Origin: CAZCEC01 sp964497615
GTDB lineage: Bacteria; Chloroflexota; Anaerolineae; Anaerolineales; UBA6663
Assembly: GCA_964497615.1 (NCBI GenBank)
Contig: CAZCEC010000008.1
Span: 1 to 64,000, forward strand
Length of the DNA: 64,000 bases
Direction of reading: 5' to 3'
This document shows, one piece after another, positions 1 to 8,718 of the stretch (position 1 is its first letter; the number at the start of each line of letters is the position of its first letter). A program made the position numbers and the translations under genes. Under the pieces are notes generated by a model. That model did no database searches, was not told the origin of the DNA, and saw only the letters and a program-made list of their open reading frames with translations.

Positions 1-1
1 C

Positions 2-1063
2 AAGCGTGAGGGGGACGCGGTGCAGGCGGGCGAAGCCGTGTGCGAGATCGAAACGGCCAAGGCCACGGTGGAAGTCACCGCCCCTGCCGTTGGCGTCTTG
101 CGGCGCATCCTCATCCAGCCCGGCGCCGAGGTGCCGCCGCGCACGGTGGTGGGGCTGGTGGCCGAGGCGGATGAGCCCCTGCCGGACGTTGATCCGTTCT
201 ACCTGACGGAGCGCGCTGCCCCTGCCGCGCCCGCGCCCCCCGCCGCCACGCCGCCGGCCGAAAAGCCAACCGCGCCGGACAACAAGAAGATCGTCATTTC
301 GCCGCGCGCGCGCCGGCTGGCCGAGCAGCACCACCTGGACCTGAGCGGGGTCGTAGGCAGCGGCCCCGGCGGGCGCATCCTGGAGGAAGATGTGGAAGCC
401 GCGCTGGCCGCGCCGCCCAAGGCCGCGGCCCCCTCCGCCGCTGCGCGCGCCAAGGCCGAGCGGGTGGCGCGCTCCTGGCAGACCATCCCGCATTTCTATA
501 CCAGCATCACCATTGACCTGGAGCGCGTGGCCCAGCACCGCGCCGCGCACGCCGGGCTGACCTACACCGACTACTTTGCCCTGGCCCTGACCCGCGCCCT
601 GCCCGCGCACCCGGCGCTGAACGGCTTTTGGCGGAACGACGCGCCGGAGCCGGCCGCCGAAATCCGGCTGGGGCTGGTGGTGGAGGCCGAGCAGGGGTTG
701 GTCATTGCCGCGCTGAGGGACCTGCGCGGGCGCAGCCTGGAGGACATCGCCGCCGAACGGGAGCAGGTGGTGGCCCAGGCGCGGGCGGGCCGGTTGAGCG
801 CCGCCGCTCTGGCAGAGCCGACCTTCACCCTGTCCAACGTGGGCGCGGGCAACATTGACGCTTTCACCGCCGTCATCAGCCCGCCGCAGGTGGCGATTCT
901 CTCGGTGGGCAGCGTGCAGGCGCAGCCGCGCGCGGCAGGGGCGGAGATCGTCGTCCGGCGGGCCGCGACCTTCACGCTGGGCGCCGATCACCGGGCCGTG
1001 GACGGACGGCAGTCCGCCCGGTTCCTGGAACAACTCAAGACCGAATTGGAGGCGTGGGCATGA
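2..1063 (+). CDS. 2-oxoacid dehydrogenase E2 (dihydrolipoamide acyltransferase), 5' truncated by window edge
   Basis: Acyl-transferring core subunit of a pyruvate, acetoin or branched-chain 2-oxoacid dehydrogenase complex in the cytosol. The frame is open from base 2, so the start lies outside the window. Visible residues 1-50 are the end of a lipoyl domain with the lipoyl-lysine in an ETAK context (about residue 20). A Pro/Ala linker follows, then an E1/E3-binding domain (ISPRARRLA to about residue 135). The acyltransferase domain ends in the catalytic HRAVDG motif, which carries the active His and Asp. The catalytic domain is short. It overlaps the next gene by ATGA, so it shares an operon with the cupin and acyl-CoA ligase. 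A second, full E2 lies at 33731. E1 genes for this copy are probably upstream of the window. Confidence 0.93.
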   Translation, partial: KREGDAVQAGEAVCEIETAKATVEVTAPAVGVLRRILIQPGAEVPPRTVVGLVAEADEPLPDVDPFYLTERAAPAAPAPPAATPPAEKPTAPDNKKIVISPRARRLAEQHHLDLSGVVGSGPGGRILEEDVEAALAAPPKAAAPSAAARAKAERVARSWQTIPHFYTSITIDLERVAQHRAAHAGLTYTDYFALALTRALPAHPALNGFWRNDAPEPAAEIRLGLVVEAEQGLVIAALRDLRGRSLEDIAAEREQVVAQARAGRLSAAALAEPTFTLSNVGAGNIDAFTAVISPPQVAILSVGSVQAQPRAAGAEIVVRRAATFTLGADHRAVDGRQSARFLEQLKTELEAWA

Positions 1064-1419
1064 GCGAACTCGGTGTGCGCGTGTTTGAGGCGGCGGCCCT
1101 GGATTGGGAGCAGCATCCCCTGTTCCCAGCCATCCAGGTGAAGGTGATGGAGACCAAGGCCAGCCACCCGGCCATGAGCCTGCTGCTGGTGCGCGTGGGC
1201 GTGGGCGGGGTGATCGAGCGGCACACGCACCCGGTGGAGACCGAGACCGCTATCGCCATGACGGGCGAGGGCGTGCTCACCTGGGGCGAAGACGAACAGC
1301 AAACGCCGCTGAGGGCGGGGCAGGGCCTCACCATCTGGCCCGGCACGCCGCACAGCCTGCGCAACACCGGCGACGCGCCCCTGGAACTGCTGGCGATGCA
1401 CACACCGGGGATCCGCTAA
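1060..1419 (+). CDS. Cupin-domain protein
   Basis: A 120-residue single-domain cupin. Motif 1 is visible as G50, H55, H57 and E60, and motif 2 supplies H98, which together would bind one metal ion. I chose the ATG at 1060 because it overlaps the E2 stop as ATGA. An in-frame GTG lies two codons earlier. Stand-alone cupins of this size serve as isomerases, dioxygenases or ligand sensors, and the sequence alone does not say which. Its place between an E2 subunit and an acyl-CoA ligase suggests a step on, or sensing of, the same acid intermediate. Confidence 0.85.
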   Translation: MSELGVRVFEAAALDWEQHPLFPAIQVKVMETKASHPAMSLLLVRVGVGGVIERHTHPVETETAIAMTGEGVLTWGEDEQQTPLRAGQGLTIWPGTPHSLRNTGDAPLELLAMHTPGIR

Positions 1420-1452
1420 CGCCCAGCCCATGCAGTCCACAAGGCGCCCGGC

Positions 1453-2616
1453 ATGAAGGTAGTGGAGCACGAAGCCAAGGCCCTGCTGGCGGAGGCCGGT
1501 CTGCGCGTCCCGGCGGGCGAGACGGCGGCCAGCGCCGCCGAGGCTGAGACGGCCGCGGCGCGGCTGGGCGGGCCGGTGGTGGTCAAGGCCCAGGTGCCGG
1601 CCAGCGGGCGCATGAAGGCCGGCGGCATCCTGTTCGCCGAGACGCCCGCTGCGGCCGGCATGGCCGCCGAGGCGCTGCTGGGCCGGGCCATCCGCGGGCA
1701 TCGGGTGGAAGCGGTGCTGGTGGAACAGCGGTTGGCCGCCGCCGCCGAGCTATACCTGGGCCTGACCTACGACTCGCAGACCCGCCGGGCGGTGCTGCTG
1801 GCCAGCCGGGCGGGCGGGATTGACGTGGAAGATCAACGCCAGATCGCGTGCCGCCCCTTCTCGCTCACCACCCTGCCCTCGGAGTACGAGGGCCGCGAAT
1901 TGGCCGCGGCCTTGGGCCTGGAGGGGCGCGCCCTGGTGCGGCTGGCGGGCCTGGTGACGAACCTGGCCCGCTGTTTCCGCGAATGGGACGCGACCCTGCT
2001 GGAGGTCAACCCCCTCATTCTGGATCCGCAGGAACAGTGGTGGCTGGCCGACGCCCATCTGGAACTGGACGACGAGGCCGCCTTCCGGCAGGCGGCATGC
2101 CTGCGGCCGCTGGCCGCCAGCCGCCAGCAGCGCGATGACCGCTCCGAGTTCGAACGGCGCGCGGCCGAGATCGACAGCGCCGATCACCGCGGGGTGGCCG
2201 GGCGGCTGGTGCCGTTTGGGGGGAGCCTGGGCTTGCTCATCGGCGGCGGCGGCGCCAGCCTGACCGTGATGGATGCCGTGTTCGACGCCGGGCTGGAGCC
2301 GGCCAACTACTGCGAGATCGGCGGCAACCCCAGCGTGTGGAAAATCAAGGAGCTCACCAAGCTCATTCTCAGCCAGCCGCGCGTACACCGGCTGGCCGTG
2401 ATTATGAACGTGGTCAGCAACACGCGCGTGGACCTGGTGGCGCGCGGGGTGATTAAGGGCATCCTGGAATTGGGGCGCGAGCCGCGCGAGGTGGTGGCGG
2501 CCTTCCGCGTGCCTGGCTCGTGGGAAGCGGAGGGCGAGGCCGTGCTGCGCCGCTATGGCGTGCCCTTCTTCGACCGGCGGACCAGCATTGACCAGGTGGT
2601 CGAGGCCATCGCGTGA
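1453..2616 (+). CDS. sucC: Acyl-CoA synthetase (ADP-forming), beta subunit, succinyl-CoA synthetase type
   Basis: At 387 residues it matches the usual length of SucC. It has an N-terminal ATP-grasp domain beginning with the VxEHEAKxLL element. The C-terminal CoA-ligase domain contains GGGGASLTVMD and a CEIGGNPS stretch typical of the beta subunit. With the alpha subunit it would interconvert an acyl-CoA and a free acid while making ATP or GTP. It overlaps sucD by GTGA. The neighbours (2-oxoacid dehydrogenase E2 upstream, class I fumarase downstream) fit succinyl-CoA, but malate-CoA ligase (MtkA) or another dicarboxylate ligase has the same architecture and cannot be excluded. Confidence 0.88.
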   Translation: MKVVEHEAKALLAEAGLRVPAGETAASAAEAETAAARLGGPVVVKAQVPASGRMKAGGILFAETPAAAGMAAEALLGRAIRGHRVEAVLVEQRLAAAAELYLGLTYDSQTRRAVLLASRAGGIDVEDQRQIACRPFSLTTLPSEYEGRELAAALGLEGRALVRLAGLVTNLARCFREWDATLLEVNPLILDPQEQWWLADAHLELDDEAAFRQAACLRPLAASRQQRDDRSEFERRAAEIDSADHRGVAGRLVPFGGSLGLLIGGGGASLTVMDAVFDAGLEPANYCEIGGNPSVWKIKELTKLILSQPRVHRLAVIMNVVSNTRVDLVARGVIKGILELGREPREVVAAFRVPGSWEAEGEAVLRRYGVPFFDRRTSIDQVVEAIA

Positions 2617-3518
2617 CCATCCTCGCCGGGGCCGAGGCCCGCATCCTGGTCCAGGGCATCACCGGGCGCGAAGCCGCCACCTTCACCCTGGAGTCCCTGC
2701 GCTATGGCGCGCGCATCGTCGCCGGGGTGACGCCCGGCAAGGGCGGCCAGAGCGTGCACGGCGTGCCGGTGTACGACACCGTGGCGGCGGCGGTGAGGAC
2801 CCAGCCGTGCGAGGCCGCCATCATCTCGGTGCCGGCGCCGGCCGTGCTGGACGCGGGCTGCGAGGCGCTGGCGCACGGGCTATCGCTGCTGGTGGTGCTC
2901 ACCGAGCGGGTGCCGCGGCGCGACGTGGTGGTCCTGCTGGAGGCGGCGGCGGCGCGGGGGGCGCGCGTGATCGGGCCGAACAGCCTGGGCCTCATCTCGC
3001 CAGGGCGCACCCGCGTGGGCATGGCCGGCGGCGACGCGGCCTCGGTGCGGCGGGCGTACCTGCCCGGCCCGGTGGGGGTGGTCTCGCGCAGCGGCGGCAT
3101 GATGACCGAGATCGCCAACTTGCTCACCCAGCACGGGCTGGGCCAGAGCACCTGCGTGAGCATTGGGGGCGACCCCATCATCGGGTCCACCTTTCTGGAC
3201 CTGCTGCCGCTGTACGAGGCCGACCCCGAGACGCAGGCCCTGGTGCTGTTCTGCGAGCCGGGCGGGGCCATGGAAGAGCAGTTGGCCGAGCGGCTGAGCG
3301 CCCGCCCCAGCCGGCTGCCCATTGTCGCCTTCGTAGCCGGTCGGTTTGCCGACCGGATGCAGGGGGTGCGCTTTGGGCATGCTGGGGCCCTGGTGGAAGG
3401 GAGCAGCGGCAGCCCGAGGGGCAAGATCGCGGCGCTGCGGGCAGCCGGCGTGCGCGTGGCGGATAAGCTCCACCAGGTGCCGGACCTGGTGCGGGCCGCG
3501 CTGGGGGTCACGGCCTAG
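2613..3518 (+). CDS. sucD: Acyl-CoA synthetase (ADP-forming), alpha subunit, succinyl-CoA synthetase type
   Basis: A 301-residue alpha subunit with an N-terminal CoA-binding Rossmann fold. It keeps GPN at 121-123, SRSG at 158-161 and the GHAGA loop, whose H256 is the phosphohistidine that carries phosphate between active sites. The GTG start at 2613 overlaps the sucC stop (GTGA), implying translational coupling. It is somewhat longer than E. coli SucD. The substrate is most simply succinate, but the catabolic neighbourhood leaves room for malate, itaconate or another C4-C6 acid. Confidence 0.9.
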   Translation: MTILAGAEARILVQGITGREAATFTLESLRYGARIVAGVTPGKGGQSVHGVPVYDTVAAAVRTQPCEAAIISVPAPAVLDAGCEALAHGLSLLVVLTERVPRRDVVVLLEAAAARGARVIGPNSLGLISPGRTRVGMAGGDAASVRRAYLPGPVGVVSRSGGMMTEIANLLTQHGLGQSTCVSIGGDPIIGSTFLDLLPLYEADPETQALVLFCEPGGAMEEQLAERLSARPSRLPIVAFVAGRFADRMQGVRFGHAGALVEGSSGSPRGKIAALRAAGVRVADKLHQVPDLVRAALGVTA

Positions 3519-3520
3519 CC

Positions 3521-3796
3521 ATGGGCGTATTTATCCGCGTGGAAGCGCTGGCGGCCCAACTGGACGGCGACCTGGGCCGCGCCCTGGCGGCGTTGTGCCC
3601 GGTGGACATCTTCGCGTGCGAGGGCGAACGGCTGGCGGTGGTGCCCGAAAAGGAAGATGAGTGTACACTTTGTGAGCTGTGCCTGGACGCCGCGCCGGCT
3701 GGGGCAATTACTATTCATAAGCTGTACAGTGATAGCTGCCTGATATCACGCGGACCGGCCGGCGGCGCGGGCCGGCCTGTGGACGGTGAAGGATAA
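3521..3796 (+). CDS. Small 4Fe-4S ferredoxin-like protein, Rpo3-insert-like cysteine pattern
   Basis: A 91-residue protein starting two bases after sucD. It has CxxCxxC at C48, C51 and C54, but the fourth cysteine of the usual ferredoxin CxxCxxCxxxC is Ala. An upstream Cys-Pro (C26 in CPVDIF) could supply the fourth ligand, giving one [4Fe-4S] cluster. That arrangement resembles the ferredoxin-like insert of archaeal RNA polymerase subunit Rpo3. A further Cys is at 33. The last 25 residues are low in conserved features. It may pass electrons for, or stabilise, one of the operon's enzymes. The function is unknown. Confidence 0.72.
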   Translation: MGVFIRVEALAAQLDGDLGRALAALCPVDIFACEGERLAVVPEKEDECTLCELCLDAAPAGAITIHKLYSDSCLISRGPAGGAGRPVDGEG

Positions 3797-3799
3797 GCC

Positions 3800-4531
3800 G
3801 TGATCGAAAAAGGTATCTACAAGAGCAAAAAGGACCTGGTGGTGGATGCCCTGCGCGAGGCCATCCTGTCGGGCGAGCTGGAGCCCGGCGAGCGCCTGCT
3901 GCAGGAGGACCTGGCCGAGCGGCTGAAAATGAGCTCGACCCCGGTGCGCGAGGCGCTGCGGCAGCTCGAGTCCGAGGGCATCCTGCAATCATCGCCCAAC
4001 CGCGGCGTGCGCGTGGCCGAGGTGGACCTGCGCTCGGTCCATGAGATCTACATGATCCGCGCCACCCTGGAGGCCCTGGCGACGCGCATGGCGGTGCCCA
4101 AGCTGCGCCCCGCCCACCTGGAGCACATGCGCGCCCTGCACCAGCGGATTGAAGACCTGATCCAGAAGCAGGAACTGAAGGAGCTGCGCCGGCTCAACTA
4201 TGAGCTGCACATCCTGATCTACGAGGCCGCCGACATGCCCGAGCTGCTGAAGATCATCCGCAGCTTGTGGACGAAGTTCCCCTGGGACACCCTGCACGTG
4301 CTGCCGGAGCGCGCCAAGGTCTCCTCGACCCAGCACGGCGAGTTGATCGAGGCCTTGGCGGCGGGCGACGCCGAGCACGCCAGCCAGTTGATGCAGGCGC
4401 ATATCGACAGCGGCGCGCGCGAATTGGACAGCTACCTGGCGGCGATGCGGGCCGCGGAAGACGCGGCAGCGGCCGCGGAAGACGCGGCAGCGGCCGCGGA
4501 AGACGCCGCCCACGACGAAACCCCAGGGTAG
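3800..4531 (+). CDS. GntR-family transcriptional regulator, FCD domain
   Basis: The N-terminal winged helix (about residues 10-75, with the STPVREALRQLESEG recognition region) is followed by an all-helical FCD effector domain (about 85-215) that in this family binds carboxylates or sugar acids through a metal. The start is GTG, three bases after the Fe-S protein stop. The C-terminus is an acidic/alanine tail made by a 21-base tandem repeat (AAEDAAA units). Lying inside the operon between the ligase and fumarase genes, it very likely controls this cluster in response to the acid being degraded. Confidence 0.9.
   Translation: MIEKGIYKSKKDLVVDALREAILSGELEPGERLLQEDLAERLKMSSTPVREALRQLESEGILQSSPNRGVRVAEVDLRSVHEIYMIRATLEALATRMAVPKLRPAHLEHMRALHQRIEDLIQKQELKELRRLNYELHILIYEAADMPELLKIIRSLWTKFPWDTLHVLPERAKVSSTQHGELIEALAAGDAEHASQLMQAHIDSGARELDSYLAAMRAAEDAAAAAEDAAAAAEDAAHDETPG
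4448..4508 (+). repeat. 21-bp in-frame tandem repeat in the GntR C-terminus
   Basis: A little under three copies of a 21-base unit beginning gccgcggaagacgcggcagc, differing only at the last copy. Being a multiple of three, it lengthens the coding tail by seven residues per copy. The copies are nearly identical, so copy number probably varies between strains. Confidence 0.85.
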
Positions 4532-4539
4532 GCGGCCCC

Positions 4540-5112
4540 ATGGCCGAGGCTGGGCTGCCCCTTGCCCTAAGCACCCCCCTCACCGCCCAGGCCGCGCAAT
4601 CGCTGCGGATCGGCCAACGGGTGCGGCTCTCCGGCGTGGTGTACACCGCCCGCGACGCCGCCCACCAGCGGCTGGCCGAGGCGTTGGCAACGGATCTGCC
4701 CCTGCCCATCCCCCTCGCAGATCAGGTCATCTATTACGTCGGTCCAGCCCCGGCCCGTCCCGACCAGGTGATTGGCCCCGCCGGCCCCACCACCGCCGGC
4801 CGGGTGGACTTCTTCACTCCGGCGCTGCTGAGACATGGGCTGCGCGGCATGATCGGCAAGGGCAAGCGCAGCGCGGCGGTGCGGCAGGCCATTGTTGAGC
4901 ACGGGGCGGTGTACTTCGTGCTGGTGGGCGGCGCGGCCGCCCTCATCAGCCAGCACATCCGCCAGTCGGAGTTGGTGGCCTACCCCGACCTGGGGACGGA
5001 GGCCATTTACCGGCTGGAGTTGGACGATTTGCCCATGATGGTGGCGAACGACGCCGCGGGCGGCGACCTGTATGAGGCCGGACAGGCGCAATACCGGCGC
5101 GAGGCGGCATGA
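4540..5112 (+). CDS. Class I fumarase / tartrate dehydratase-like, beta (C-terminal) subunit
   Basis: A 190-residue swivelling subunit of a two-subunit, oxygen-sensitive Fe-S hydratase. Typical elements are the VYTARDAAHQRL segment near 34-44, the GPTTAGRVD element at 82-90 and MIGKG at 104-108. The ATG at 4540 follows the GntR stop by 8 bases. The long upstream extension of this frame lies inside the GntR gene and is not coding. It overlaps the alpha subunit by ATGA. Fumarate, L-tartrate and mesaconate enzymes share this fold, so the substrate is uncertain. Confidence 0.88.
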   Translation: MAEAGLPLALSTPLTAQAAQSLRIGQRVRLSGVVYTARDAAHQRLAEALATDLPLPIPLADQVIYYVGPAPARPDQVIGPAGPTTAGRVDFFTPALLRHGLRGMIGKGKRSAAVRQAIVEHGAVYFVLVGGAAALISQHIRQSELVAYPDLGTEAIYRLELDDLPMMVANDAAGGDLYEAGQAQYRREAA

Positions 5113-5954
5113 GGACCCTGGATGTTTCCGAAGTCACCGCCCGCGTGCGCGAGGCGGTGCAGGCCATCAACTTCCACACGCCCGCGCCGGTGCTGGTGCA
5201 GTTGCATGACGTGCTGCTCAACGAGCCGTCCGAGGCGGGCCGGCTGGCGATGCAGGACATCGTCCTCAACCGGCAGACGGCGTCCGAGATGCAGGTGCCC
5301 ATGTGCCAGGACACCGGCATGGTGGTGGTGTTCGTGGATTTGGGCCAGGACCTGCGGCTGACGGGGGGCGACCTGCGCGCCGCCATCGCCGAGGGGGTGC
5401 GGCAGGGCTACGCGGAGGGCTACCTGCGCAAGTCGGTGGTGGCCGAGCCGCTGTTCGAGCGGCGCAACACCGGCGACAACACCCCGGCGGTGATTCACTT
5501 CGACCTCAACCCTGGCGAGCATTTGCGGCTGACCGTAGCCGCCAAGGGCTTTGGGGCCGAGAACATGAGCCGGGTGCGAGTGCTGACGCCCGCCGACCGG
5601 CTGGCGGCCCTCAAGCGCGAGGTGGTGCAGGTGGTGCAGGACGCCGGCCCGAACGCCTGCCCGCCAGTGGTGGTGGGGGTGGGGCTGGGCGGCACCCTCG
5701 AAATGGCGGCCCTGCTGGCCAAGAAGGCCCTGATGCGTGAAGTGGGCAGGCGCCACCCGGAGCCGCGCTACGCCGCGCTGGAGCTGGAACTGCTGGAACT
5801 GGTGAACCGGACCGGCATCGGGCCGCAGGGCTGGGGGGGCGTGAACACCGCGCTGGACGTGCGCATCGAATACTATCCCACGCATATCGCCGCCGTGCCG
5901 GTGGCCATCAACCTGGACTGCCACTTGCAGCGGCACATCGATCTCGAACTCTAG
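5109..5954 (+). CDS. Class I fumarase / tartrate dehydratase-like, alpha (N-terminal) subunit
   Basis: A 281-residue Fe-S cluster subunit. The three cysteines expected to hold the catalytic [4Fe-4S] cluster are visible at C66 (MCQDTG), C184 (NACPP) and C271 (NLDCHLQRH). A GIGPQGWGG segment near 236-244 is also typical. Gene order is beta before alpha, translationally coupled. Hydration or dehydration of fumarate/malate would link the ligase product to malate, while a tartrate-type role would fit sugar-acid catabolism. Both are compatible with the GntR/FCD regulator next door. Confidence 0.9.
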   Translation: MRTLDVSEVTARVREAVQAINFHTPAPVLVQLHDVLLNEPSEAGRLAMQDIVLNRQTASEMQVPMCQDTGMVVVFVDLGQDLRLTGGDLRAAIAEGVRQGYAEGYLRKSVVAEPLFERRNTGDNTPAVIHFDLNPGEHLRLTVAAKGFGAENMSRVRVLTPADRLAALKREVVQVVQDAGPNACPPVVVGVGLGGTLEMAALLAKKALMREVGRRHPEPRYAALELELLELVNRTGIGPQGWGGVNTALDVRIEYYPTHIAAVPVAINLDCHLQRHIDLEL

Positions 5955-5972
5955 CTCTAGTGGAGGAAGCCC

Positions 5973-6821
5973 GTGAACCTACGTCTTGCCAGCGCCGACT
6001 TCTCGTTTCCGCTCCTGCCGCATCGCGACGCGCTCAAGCTGATCGCGATGTTGGGCTTCGAAGGCGTGGACCTGGGCATCTTCCAGGACCGGTCGCACGT
6101 GCAGCCGTCGCACGTCATTGGGCGCTTGCCCCAGGCCGCCGCCGAGCTTTCGGCCCAGGTAGAGGATGTGGGGCTCAAGATCGCCGACATCTTCTACCAG
6201 GCCAGCGCCTTCCCGGTGATGGCGGCCAACCACCCGGACGACGCCGAACGCGCCCAGGGCCGTGACCTGTTCCTGCGGATGCTGGAATTCACCCTGCGCT
6301 GTAACGCTCCGCACATGACGGGCCTGCCGGGCGTGGACTGGGACGGCGTGCAGCACGATACCTCGGTGAAGCGCTGCGCGGAAGAACTGGCCTGGCGGGC
6401 CGAACAGGCCCAGCAGGTGGGGGTCGTGTATTCCATCGAGCCGCACCTCGGCTCGGTGACCCCCACCCCAGCCGAGGCCAAGCGGCTGGTGGACATGACC
6501 CCCGGCCTGACCCTGACCCTGGACTACACCCACTTCACCTACCAGGGCATCAGCGACGACGAGTGCGAAGCGCTGGTGCCGCACGCCAGCCACTTCCACG
6601 CGCGCGGCGCGGCCAAGGGCCGGCTGCAGGCCAAGCTTCAGGACAATGTGATTGACTACCCGCGCGTGCTGCGGGCGATGGAACGCGCCAGCTACCCCGG
6701 TTACGTGGGCGTGGAGTACGTGTGGATTGACTGGGAGCACTGCAACGAGGTGGACAACGTCTCCGAGACGGTGCAATTGCGCGACTTGCTGCGGGCCAAC
6801 GCCAACGGAGGCGGGCAGTGA
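5973..6821 (+). CDS. Sugar phosphate isomerase/epimerase family TIM-barrel protein
   Basis: A 282-residue AP-endonuclease-2-fold TIM barrel. Candidate metal ligands sit at strand ends: E156 (IEPH), D184/H187 (LDYTHF), H209 (HFHARG) and E248 (GVEYV). The start is a GTG with a strong GGAGGA upstream (about 5962-5967). Family members isomerise or epimerise sugars, inosose or hydroxypyruvate. It is probably an isomerase in the sugar-acid pathway. It overlaps the SDR gene by GTGA. Confidence 0.85.
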   Translation: MNLRLASADFSFPLLPHRDALKLIAMLGFEGVDLGIFQDRSHVQPSHVIGRLPQAAAELSAQVEDVGLKIADIFYQASAFPVMAANHPDDAERAQGRDLFLRMLEFTLRCNAPHMTGLPGVDWDGVQHDTSVKRCAEELAWRAEQAQQVGVVYSIEPHLGSVTPTPAEAKRLVDMTPGLTLTLDYTHFTYQGISDDECEALVPHASHFHARGAAKGRLQAKLQDNVIDYPRVLRAMERASYPGYVGVEYVWIDWEHCNEVDNVSETVQLRDLLRANANGGGQ

Positions 6822-7564
6822 GCGTCGCGGGCCGCGTCGCCCTCGTCACCGGCGCGGGGCGCGGGCTGGGGGCCGCCACCGCCCACGCCCTGGCGCAGGC
6901 CGGCGCGCAGGTGGTGCTGTGCGACATCGAACTGCCCCTGGCGGAGGTCGAGGCGCAGGCCATCCGCGCCTCCGGCGGCGAGGCCGTGGCGGTGGGCAGC
7001 GACATCACGCAATTGAGCGCCATCGAGGCGCTGGTGCAGACGGCGGTGGACTCCTTTGGCCGGCTGGACATCCTGGTGAACAATGCCGGCATCTGCCCGC
7101 GCATCTCGATTGACGCCATGACGGAGGAAATGTACGACCGGATCATGGATGTGAACCTGAAGTCGGTCTTCTTTCTCTCGCGGGCGGCGGGCAACGCCAT
7201 GCGCGCCAACCGCTGGGGCCGCATCGTCAACGTCAGCAGCACCGGCGGGCGCACCGGCGGCATCTTCAACGCCACGGTGTACAGCGCCTCCAAGGCCGGC
7301 ATCATGTCCATGACCAAGGCCTTTGGCCGCCACTTCGCGCCCGACGGCATCCTGGTCAACTGCATCGCGCCCGGCTCGGTGAACACGCGGCTGATGGCGA
7401 ATTTGTCCGCGGCCTCGCTGGAGAACGCCATCAGCGGCGTGCCGCTCAAGCGCCTGGCCGACCCGGCCGAGATCGCGCAGGTGATCGTCTTCCTGGCCTC
7501 CGACCGCAATACCTATATGACCGGCGCCACCGTTGACGTCAACGGCGGGGCCGTCATGCCCTGA
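6818..7564 (+). CDS. SDR-family NAD(P)-dependent oxidoreductase
   Basis: A classical 248-residue short-chain dehydrogenase. It has TGAGRGLG (11-18), NNAG (88-91), a catalytic Ser near 140-141, Tyr155 and Lys159 (YSASK) and the C-terminal TGATVDVNGG signature. An acidic residue at 36 (CDIE) after the second beta strand favours NAD over NADP. Two bases separate it from the enolase-superfamily gene. In comparable loci such enzymes oxidise a 2-keto-3-deoxy sugar acid or a sugar lactone precursor. The substrate here is unknown. Confidence 0.92.
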   Translation: MSVAGRVALVTGAGRGLGAATAHALAQAGAQVVLCDIELPLAEVEAQAIRASGGEAVAVGSDITQLSAIEALVQTAVDSFGRLDILVNNAGICPRISIDAMTEEMYDRIMDVNLKSVFFLSRAAGNAMRANRWGRIVNVSSTGGRTGGIFNATVYSASKAGIMSMTKAFGRHFAPDGILVNCIAPGSVNTRLMANLSAASLENAISGVPLKRLADPAEIAQVIVFLASDRNTYMTGATVDVNGGAVMP

Positions 7565-7566
7565 CC

Positions 7567-8700
7567 ATGCACATCAAAAAGATCACCGCCTACCCCCTGC
7601 GTTACCCCGAACCCAACGACCGCAACAACATGCGGCACGTCACCCTGGCCCGCCTGGAGACCGACACCGGCCTGGTGGGCTGGGGCGAGTGCATCTCCCA
7701 ATGGCCGGAGGCGGCGCTGGCCGTCAAGACCCTGATCGAGCAGGGCCTGGCGCCGGTGCTGCTGGGCCGCGACCCGCTCGACAATGGCGCGCTGTTCCAC
7801 GCGCTGAAGGACCACTGCTGGTGGTATGGCGACACCGGCATGGCGAACTTCGCCATCAGCGCGCTGGACATTGCGCTGTGGGATTTGAAAGGCAAGGCGC
7901 TGGGGCTGCCGGTGCACCGGCTGCTGGGCGGCAAGGTGCACGACAAGGTGCGGGCCTGCGCCAGCACCCACCCCTCCAAGGCCAGCCTGGACGACCTGGC
8001 GGCGGAGCTGGCCGCGCACGCCGCCAACGGCTACACGGCGGTGAAGGTGGGCTTTGGCAAGACGGGCGAGGCCAACCTGGGCACGGACTTCAACCGCGAC
8101 ATCGCCTATGTGCGGACGGTGCGCGAGGCCATCGGCCCGAACGTGGACTTCATGGTGGACCTGGGGAAGAAGACACGCTGGGACTACGCCTCGGGCGTGC
8201 GGATGTCGCGTGAGTTCGAAAAGTACAACCTGCGCTGGATCGAGGACCCCTTCCCGCCCACCAACATCGAAGCCTACCAGCACCTGCGCCGGTCCATCCA
8301 GACTCAGATCGCCGCGGGCGAGCGCGAGTGGACACCTGCCGCCTACAAGCGCCTGATCGACCTGGGCGTGGCCGACATCTATCTAGTGGACCCCGGCCGG
8401 GTGGAGGGCATCACCGGCTACAAGAAGGTGATCGAGTTGACGGCCGCGGCGCACCTATACATCAACTCGCACTCGTGGAGCAGCGCCATCAACACCGCCG
8501 CTGCCCTGCACCTGACGGCCACCGCCACGAACTACATCGTGTTCGAGCTTAAGCCTATCCCCAGCCCGCTGCAGTACGAGCTGGTGAAGACACCCTTCGA
8601 GCAGAAGGACGGCTGGCTGACGGTGCCCGACGCGCCGGGGCTGGGGGTGGAGATCGTCGAGGAGACGGTGGAGAAATATACGTTTACGTCGGTGGTGTAA
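7567..8700 (+). CDS. Enolase-superfamily (mandelate racemase/muconate lactonizing-like) sugar acid dehydratase
   Basis: 377 residues with the MR/MLE N-terminal capping domain and barrel. Predicted Mg ligands are D198, E226 (IEDPF) and E252 (AGERE). A candidate D275/H302 dyad (VDPGR, NSHSW) supports a galactonate/gluconate/fuconate-dehydratase-type reaction. The second-strand motif reads K160-x-G rather than the common KxK, so one of the two usual lysines is missing. Product assignment is limited to acid-sugar dehydration or racemisation. It is the last gene of the tightly spaced run before a hairpin. Confidence 0.88.
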   Translation: MHIKKITAYPLRYPEPNDRNNMRHVTLARLETDTGLVGWGECISQWPEAALAVKTLIEQGLAPVLLGRDPLDNGALFHALKDHCWWYGDTGMANFAISALDIALWDLKGKALGLPVHRLLGGKVHDKVRACASTHPSKASLDDLAAELAAHAANGYTAVKVGFGKTGEANLGTDFNRDIAYVRTVREAIGPNVDFMVDLGKKTRWDYASGVRMSREFEKYNLRWIEDPFPPTNIEAYQHLRRSIQTQIAAGEREWTPAAYKRLIDLGVADIYLVDPGRVEGITGYKKVIELTAAAHLYINSHSWSSAINTAAALHLTATATNYIVFELKPIPSPLQYELVKTPFEQKDGWLTVPDAPGLGVEIVEETVEKYTFTSVV

Positions 8701-8718
8701 CACAGTGGCCCTGTTGTT

